42,758 nt of DNA, from positions 1 through 42,758 of IMG/VR virus record IMGVR_UViG_3300032675_000048; one strand, 5' to 3'. The stretch is from a virus. The position numbers and the translations under genes are program-made. This document shows, one piece after another, positions 38,943-42,758 of this stretch (position 1 is the stretch's first letter; each line of letters opens with the position of its first letter). Under the pieces are notes generated by a model. That model had not been told where the DNA came from, ran no database searches, and was given only the letters and a program-made list of their open reading frames with translations.

Positions 38943-39235
38943 TTCTTTAACTCCTGCCTACGTTCCTTAGCGTAGTGCTTTGGACACAGACCCTTGGCTC
39001 TTGCCTTGTTGTCACAGCCATCAACATGACAGCTATCAAACGAGATGATGTTGTAAACAGTTGCCCGAGTGATGTTGGCTGACGCAGCAACTTGATCAAC
39101 AGTCGCGCCTTTGCTTATCGCATTTGCAATAAGTTTGTTTCTTACATTGCGAGCACTCTTTGCGGCGAGCATTGAGAGGTAAAGCTCTTGCTCAACTTCT
39201 TCAATCTCTTCGAGAAGTTCATGAATATCTTTCAC
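38939..39235 (-). CDS. HTH plus zinc-knuckle DNA-binding protein
   Basis: A 98-residue protein. The N-terminus is a helical Glu-rich segment. A helix-turn-helix follows (ATVDQVAASANITRATVYNI), and the C-terminus has CHVDGCDNKARAKGLCPKHY, a C-x4-C...C-x2-H metal site as in phage zinc DNA-binding proteins. It is likely a small regulator. It overlaps both neighbours by 4 nt, which ties it to the replication operon. Confidence 0.78.
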   Translation of the reverse strand: MKDIHELLEEIEEVEQELYLSMLAAKSARNVRNKLIANAISKGATVDQVAASANITRATVYNIISFDSCHVDGCDNKARAKGLCPKHYAKERRQELKK

Positions 39236-39624
39236 GATTTCTTTTCTGTGTAGTCGGCTTTTGCACTGATCTGTTCAAATACTTCAAGACCAAGATCGGT
39301 GATCTTGCACACCATTCGAGGAGTTCCGCTTGCGTTAATCCGAGTATCGCCCGTAGGTGTGATGTATCCATCACGACGAAGATCGGATGATCGCTTCCAC
39401 CATCCGCATCGTGGATTATCAATCAGTCCGGAGTGCGCTGCTGCCTCCTCGTCGGTAAGACCGGCGTCACCAGTCCACGCATACGATGACAACAACTTGA
39501 ACTTTTGTGCAGATGCACGGAGGCGTACGTCTTTAGCCCCCTGCTTGCTTGTGATTGGATCGTCAGTGCGAGCCAACAAAATGTAATCATCTAACAGAAG
39601 TGGATGAATCTTGTCTGATTCCAT
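39232..39624 (-). CDS. Winged-helix-type DNA-binding protein
   Basis: A 130-residue protein with a pattern seen in many actinophage wHTH proteins: ARTDDPITSKQGAKDVRLRA, LLSSYAWTGDAGLTDEEAAA, RCGWWKRSSDLRRDGYITPT. The last segment is the recognition helix plus wing. ATG follows AAGGAGG. Likely a transcription or replication regulator. An upstream hairpin (39660-39680) separates it from the holin gene. Confidence 0.75.
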   Translation of the reverse strand: MESDKIHPLLLDDYILLARTDDPITSKQGAKDVRLRASAQKFKLLSSYAWTGDAGLTDEEAAAHSGLIDNPRCGWWKRSSDLRRDGYITPTGDTRINASGTPRMVCKITDLGLEVFEQISAKADYTEKKS

Positions 39625-39659
39625 GTTGCCTCCTTGGGGCTATGCAATTGTTTCTACAC

Positions 39660-39680
39660 CCTACATGTTTGTCATGTAGG
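39660..39680 (-). terminator. Perfect 8-bp hairpin downstream of the holin gene
   Basis: CCTACATG (39660-39667) and CATGTAGG (39673-39680) form a perfect stem with a 5-nt loop, just after the leftward holin-like gene. No U-run follows on the minus strand, so it may be a processing or pause site rather than a full terminator. Confidence 0.45.
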
Positions 39681-39689
39681 TTTCAACAC

Positions 39690-40214
39690 TTACTTACCAG
39701 CAGGTGGTGCAGGCGTTGGTCCCACGGGCTGCGGAACACCTGCGCCCATGCCCCAGTTCTGGAGCGCCTTCTGAATTCCCTGACCGATCACAGTGGCGAG
39801 CGCGATGATGCCACCGATCTTTGCCATCGTGCCGCTTGACACTCCAAGTGCCGACACGTTGCCTGCGATACCTGACCATGCGGCGGATACCTCGTACACC
39901 ATCGTCATCACTACACCGACAACAGTGGCGATGCCAACCTCAACACGAGTGAGGAATCCAACGCTTGCGCCAATGCCAGCGTTCTGGAATGACGCGATCA
40001 ATGAACGACTTGCAATGAGGACGACTGCATCAATGCCTGCGATCCATGCAAGGTTTGCCTGAGACAAACCCCAGAAGCCACCCGATCCAGCGATGGCGTC
40101 AACAATGACTGACACGATAGTTGCAGCGAGGACCAAGAGCATCAGCCCGGTAACTGCATCGACTTCAACCTGGCTCATCTTGAGAGAAGGTGGGTTAGTA
40201 CTAAAGAGATTCAC
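39690..40214 (-). CDS. Holin-like membrane protein
   Basis: A 174-residue protein with several hydrophobic segments: LMLLVLAATIVSVIVDAIAG, IAGIDAVVLIASRSLI, VEVGIATVVGVVMTMVYEVS and IGGIIALATVIGQGI, and a Pro-rich tail (PVGPTPAPPAGK). The start GTG 40214 has AGGAG 5 nt upstream and overlaps the amidase gene by 14 nt; the later ATG at 40178 lacks a ribosome site. Being coupled to the endolysin gene, it is most likely the holin. Confidence 0.75.
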   Translation of the reverse strand: MNLFSTNPPSLKMSQVEVDAVTGLMLLVLAATIVSVIVDAIAGSGGFWGLSQANLAWIAGIDAVVLIASRSLIASFQNAGIGASVGFLTRVEVGIATVVGVVMTMVYEVSAAWSGIAGNVSALGVSSGTMAKIGGIIALATVIGQGIQKALQNWGMGAGVPQPVGPTPAPPAGK

Positions 40215-40779
40215 ATCTACTCCTAGCGTCCGTAGTGGTCCGCCCAATTACGAGTCCGTAGTTTGCGGGGAACGTGTGGGTCTTGAGTGCTGCGTTGACC
40301 TCGTTGATGAACGTGGTGTCGTTCCAGTTCGGTGAGTCTGGGTCAACGTGTCCACCACCAAACACACCAAGCTGCTTGTGCGTAGCGATGCCACCCATTG
40401 CGTGCTCAGTGTATGCGGGCTTGATACCGAAGCGATGGCACAGGAATGCCACGAGGTTTGCTGTGGCTTGGATCTGTGCTGGCTTGAGAGGGTTCGCCTT
40501 CTCGCCTGCCATCTCAATGCCAATGGTGTACGGGTTTGCATTGACGGCGTGCCACGCTGCATCAGCGTACGCAACCATCTGCGTCACCTCGGTGCCATCT
40601 TCGTTCACAACGAAGTGTGCGGACACCTGAGACTTTGCTTGCTCGAACCAACCAACTGCACCAGCGTACGCACCTTCGGTTTCGTGGATCACGATTCCGG
40701 TTGGGTGTGCGCCATTGCGTCCAGCGTAATGATTCGGGCTTGGCTTCCACACCAAATGTGGAAGGGTAATCACGGCCAT
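40201..40779 (-). CDS. N-acetylmuramoyl-L-alanine amidase endolysin
   Basis: A 192-residue Amidase_2-type enzyme that cuts the bond between MurNAc and L-Ala of peptidoglycan. Probable zinc ligands are His32 (GIVIHETEG), His134 (IATHKQLG) and Asp146 (GGHVDPDSP). AHFVVNEDGT and NPYTIGIEMAGE are also typical. No signal peptide and no separate binding domain beyond a short tail, so export needs the holin. ATG follows AAGGAG and overlaps the upstream gene by 10 nt. Confidence 0.93.
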   Translation of the reverse strand: MAVITLPHLVWKPSPNHYAGRNGAHPTGIVIHETEGAYAGAVGWFEQAKSQVSAHFVVNEDGTEVTQMVAYADAAWHAVNANPYTIGIEMAGEKANPLKPAQIQATANLVAFLCHRFGIKPAYTEHAMGGIATHKQLGVFGGGHVDPDSPNWNDTTFINEVNAALKTHTFPANYGLVIGRTTTDARSRCESL

Positions 40780-41204
40780 GGTTTCTCCTTACTCGGAAGT
40801 GCCTTCGTAGTGTAGACCTCTTCGAGTTCTTTTTTCGAGGGGCGAGGGAACGGAAGAGGTTCGAGCATGATGCCATTGGCACGATGGATCTCCCAGTTCT
40901 GCCATGCATGCTCTTGGTCGATCACCAACTGATCGCTCTTGCGAATTTGGATTGCCTCGAGGGTATTGGATTGAACGCCTTTGTTGTACGCCGCGAACTT
41001 GGCAAGTCGCCCACCGTTCGGCAGCCAGGATGGATCGTCGTCGACATGGTTCTTGAGTGCGGTGCGAATCTCATCCATGGAGTACGGCTCAACATCCGGG
41101 TACCAGATCTTAATCCAGCTCTCGGTAATCAAGTTCGATTGCTGCGGCCAGCGCAGCGCAAGCTCCGCAGAGAATGCTGTCCACTCTGAAGGCGTCATGA
41201 ACAC
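40770..41204 (-). CDS. Helicase-loader-like replication protein
   Basis: A 144-residue protein: MTPSEWTAFSAELALRW, TESWIKIWYPDVEPYSMDEI, and ALKNHVDDDPSWLPNGGRLA, as in the small helical proteins found after phage initiator genes (G39P-like loaders). A Pro/Lys-rich tail follows. Start could be MFM (41204) or the internal M (41198). Assignment rests on order (initiator, zinc protein, this) and on loose pattern similarity; moderate confidence. Confidence 0.55.
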   Translation of the reverse strand: MFMTPSEWTAFSAELALRWPQQSNLITESWIKIWYPDVEPYSMDEIRTALKNHVDDDPSWLPNGGRLAKFAAYNKGVQSNTLEAIQIRKSDQLVIDQEHAWQNWEIHRANGIMLEPLPFPRPSKKELEEVYTTKALPSKEKPWP

Positions 41205-41464
41205 AAACCTTCTTCGTCTTGGTCGAGCCGTTCAATAACATCAACCAGACCAGACAGATCTGAGTTCGTGTTCTTCCCGTACATCACGGCAACTGCGAAC
41301 ATGAATGTTGCAAGACACGCTGCACTACAGGCGTAGCTACTCAGCAGCTCGTAGACTGGGGCACCGCTTCGCGCTTCGAGGTTCCACCAGTTGTCCGGTA
41401 GTTCTTTCTTGGTCTCGGTCGCGGTCGCCCCGCATACCTTGCATGTGTAATCAAAGTCACTCAT
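41195..41464 (-). CDS. Small zinc-binding protein after the initiator
   Basis: An 89-residue protein starting at MSDFDYTCKVCG (41464), chosen because the longer in-frame extension lies inside the initiator gene. Cys pairs CKVC and CSAAC lie around residues 8-11 and 43-47, so a four-Cys zinc site is likely, followed by a helical C-terminus (LVDVIERLDQDEEG). The ATG overlaps the initiator stop (ATGA). It may be a small partner of replication; function unknown. Confidence 0.7.
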   Translation of the reverse strand: MSDFDYTCKVCGATATETKKELPDNWWNLEARSGAPVYELLSSYACSAACLATFMFAVAVMYGKNTNSDLSGLVDVIERLDQDEEGLCS

Positions 41465-42327
41465 GTCCACACCTCGTCTTCCTTTTGCTTCATCCTCTCT
41501 GCAGCAGCGAGGAGGGCTGACGCCTTTGCATCGCCCACGTTTTTGATCGCGAAGTCTTTGGGCCTGTGCTTGGCATTGACTGCGTTGAGTACAGCAGTGA
41601 AGGTCGAGCGTACGCTTGTGTGTTTCAAGAACCTGTTCGCGTGGAACTCCTGATCCCACACGTTGCGTGCAACGAACTCGATCTTCTCAAACGGAACACC
41701 GTCCTTGACCATGAGGTTGCGAACCGCTGACTCCCAACGCTTACCCTTGTCACCCTGAAGGTCTGGTGGCAGGAAGTCATTCCTTGCGAGGAGTACGTCA
41801 GACGCAAGCTCACGAAGGATGACTGCTTCGTCCCTGGCTGGAGTCTCGATAATGGCGAGTGGCGCAGCCACGATTTCTTTTTCTTTCGCCTTTTCTTTTT
41901 CTTTTTTTTCTTTCGTATTCGTATCGTTTCGTATCGTGCTATTAGGTCTACCTATAGGTCTACCTAATGGGTTACCTATAGCCTCTTCGCTTTTTGCCTG
42001 CTTACCCCAACGTATTGCTGCACCCTTTGTTCCGCCCATTCTTTGCTTCTCGCGAATGGATGAGTCCGGTTGGTAGTCGAGGTAGTCGTGGATCACGTAG
42101 TCGGAATCTTGACGGTCGAACAACCCAACCTCGACCAGCTTCTCTGCCACGTCCAGTGACCTGTGCGCCACACGCTGCACCCATGACGCGGTGATCAATC
42201 CATTGGTTCCCTGATCAGATGAGTACGCGATGCACTCGATCCAGAAACGAAACTCGTTGTCATTCAACTCGATGACTTTTGCGTGCGTGATTGCACGACA
42301 CTCAAGCTTAAACCATCGGCCATTCAT
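41461..42327 (-). CDS. Replication initiator (replisome organiser) with internal origin
   Basis: A 288-residue protein. The N-terminal ~95 residues match the winged-helix domain of phage replication initiators: WFKLECRAITHAKVIELNDN, FRFWIECIAYSSDQGTNGLI, VEVGLFDRQ and IHDYLDYQ. A linker encoded by DNA repeats follows (IGNPLGRPIGRPNSTIRNDT plus a KEKKEKEK run). The C-terminal ~120 residues are helical and may contact helicase. ATG 42327 follows AGGAAG. It probably binds the iterons inside its own gene and at the left end. Confidence 0.78.
   Translation of the reverse strand: MNGRWFKLECRAITHAKVIELNDNEFRFWIECIAYSSDQGTNGLITASWVQRVAHRSLDVAEKLVEVGLFDRQDSDYVIHDYLDYQPDSSIREKQRMGGTKGAAIRWGKQAKSEEAIGNPLGRPIGRPNSTIRNDTNTKEKKEKEKAKEKEIVAAPLAIIETPARDEAVILRELASDVLLARNDFLPPDLQGDKGKRWESAVRNLMVKDGVPFEKIEFVARNVWDQEFHANRFLKHTSVRSTFTAVLNAVNAKHRPKDFAIKNVGDAKASALLAAAERMKQKEDEVWT
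41870..41981. repeat. Origin-like repeat region inside the initiator gene
   Basis: From low to high coordinates: a ~40-nt T/C tract (41873-41913) that encodes Lys/Glu; an exact tandem 10-bp repeat TTCGTATCGT (41918-41927 and 41928-41937); and 12-bp iterons (41942-41981, minus strand AACCCATTAGGT, AGACCTATAGGT and a partial unit). Iterons keep the frame (4 codons each: G-[N/R]-P-[L/I]). Positions 41961-41981 match 253-273 over 21 bp. This resembles a lambda-type origin with iterons and an adjacent easily melted tract. Confidence 0.75.
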
Positions 42328-42352
42328 CGGTTGCTTCCTGCTTTCCTTGGAT

Positions 42353-42682
42353 CTATCTCCGTAACAAAACTTTCTTTATCTCGTCCCAGTCCTTCGGACG
42401 CCAGACATAGTACTCCGCATTTGCGTCTTGCAAATACTTACTCCAGAACTTTTGTTTCTCAGATAGGCGACCGCGATCATTCTTGATCTCTGCAAATACC
42501 ACGCGGTCCCTTACCAGAACAAGGTCTGGGAATCCGTCGGCGTCCCCCACACCTGGGGTGTGGTAGAACGCACGACCGGATACCTTCTGTTCTCTGACCG
42601 TTCTGAAATGCACAGCTTTCCAACCCATGTACTGGGCAGCCTCGATGATGGACTTCTGAAACTGTGCCTCAGTCTGTGTCAA
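42353..42682 (-). CDS. VRR-NUC domain nuclease
   Basis: A 109-residue protein with the VRR-NUC pattern: TEAQFQKSIIEAAQYMGWKA, TPGVGDADGFPDLVLVRDRV, and VFAEIKNDRGRLSEKQKFW. The PD...ExK catalytic core is present (PDLVLV and EIK). Such enzymes act as Holliday-junction or branched-DNA nucleases. Start is TTG 42682, after AGGAG. It lies directly upstream of the initiator gene. Confidence 0.88.
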   Translation of the reverse strand: MTQTEAQFQKSIIEAAQYMGWKAVHFRTVREQKVSGRAFYHTPGVGDADGFPDLVLVRDRVVFAEIKNDRGRLSEKQKFWSKYLQDANAEYYVWRPKDWDEIKKVLLRR

Positions 42683-42758
42683 TTACAATCTCCTCACCAA
42701 TACATAACGGACCCCGAAACTCATGTTGCCTCCAGGGAATCCGAGAGCGATCACTGCA
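42669..42758 (-). CDS. Truncated CDS at right edge (C-terminal end)
   Basis: The frame enters from the window's right edge and ends at TGA 42669-42671. It encodes CSDRSRIPWRQHEFRGPLCI then GEEIVIDTD and overlaps the nuclease start by 14 nt, as in the other coupled genes here. If the genome is circular, the codon immediately before the edge would be the CAT at 1-3, that is, an in-frame ATG, giving a 30-residue product. Function unknown. Confidence 0.45.
   Translation of the reverse strand, partial: CSDRSRIPWRQHEFRGPLCIGEEIVIDTD

Noticed and set aside
41873-41913. Poly-pyrimidine tract as an intrinsic terminator
   Set aside because: It lies inside the initiator coding frame as Lys/Glu codons with no adjacent stem; better explained as an easily melted or unusual-structure tract of the origin-like region.
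1-42758. Lysogeny genes (integrase, CI-like repressor, attachment site)
   Set aside because: No tyrosine or serine recombinase motif or repressor architecture seen; small HTH proteins are in the replication/fibre operon and lack repressor features.
1-42758. tRNA or rRNA genes
   Set aside because: No cloverleaf with a TTCRA T-loop was noticed by eye; a covariance-model search would be decisive and was not possible here.

Overview
The window reads as a near-complete genome of a tailed phage with a long non-contractile tail (siphovirus-like Caudoviricetes). Evidence is a canonical head-to-tail gene order (terminase, portal, capsid protease, capsid, connectors, tail tube, frameshifted tail chaperone, 1051-residue tape measure, hub, fibres), dense gene packing with 1-17 nt overlaps, and many GTG/TTG starts behind GGAGG-type ribosome sites. 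A cytosolic-type amidase endolysin with a holin-like protein and no spanins fits a Gram-positive host. Several small proteins (a DUF6378-like protein, an RHRxGxCxC protein, a wHTH protein with a CGWWKR motif) are of kinds common in actinobacteriophages, so an actinobacterial host is likely but not proven. No integrase, repressor, tRNA or CRISPR array is seen, so a virulent lifestyle is inferred.

Layout. Positions 1-326 hold no gene but carry a 66-bp alternating purine-pyrimidine tract and a cluster of 12-bp AGGT-ended iterons. Positions 327-15016 (+) encode packaging, head, neck and tail-tube functions. Positions 15034-29173 (+) encode tape measure, hub, adhesion proteins, three tandem small jelly-roll-like proteins, an XhlA-like membrane protein, an HNH protein and a papain-like cysteine peptidase. 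A hairpin-rich zone (29183-29346) separates the two convergent arms. The leftward arm (29364-42758, -) holds, in transcription order from the right end: a truncated gene, a VRR-NUC nuclease, a replication initiator with iterons inside its gene, a zinc protein, a helicase-loader-like protein, the amidase and holin, wHTH/zinc regulators, an SSB-like protein, an HNH protein, a second set of virion/fibre genes (31169-36690) and a metallophosphoesterase.

How it works together. The phage encodes no recognisable polymerase, primase or helicase; an initiator binding iterons probably recruits host replication machinery. TerS/TerL fill a procapsid made by the portal, protease/scaffold fusion and capsid protein. 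Adhesion diversity looks high: one small beta-rich module recurs about nine times in five virion proteins, and a 982-residue leftward protein is almost wholly built from two kinds of 20-residue repeat.

Most notable: (i) origin-like iterons embedded in the initiator gene, sharing an exact 21-bp match with the left-end iterons; (ii) the repeated virion module running from neck to fibre; (iii) portal-ParB-like and protease-DnaJ-type zinc-finger fusions; (iv) the double 20-residue repeat protein; (v) two separated lysis-like cassettes on opposite strands.
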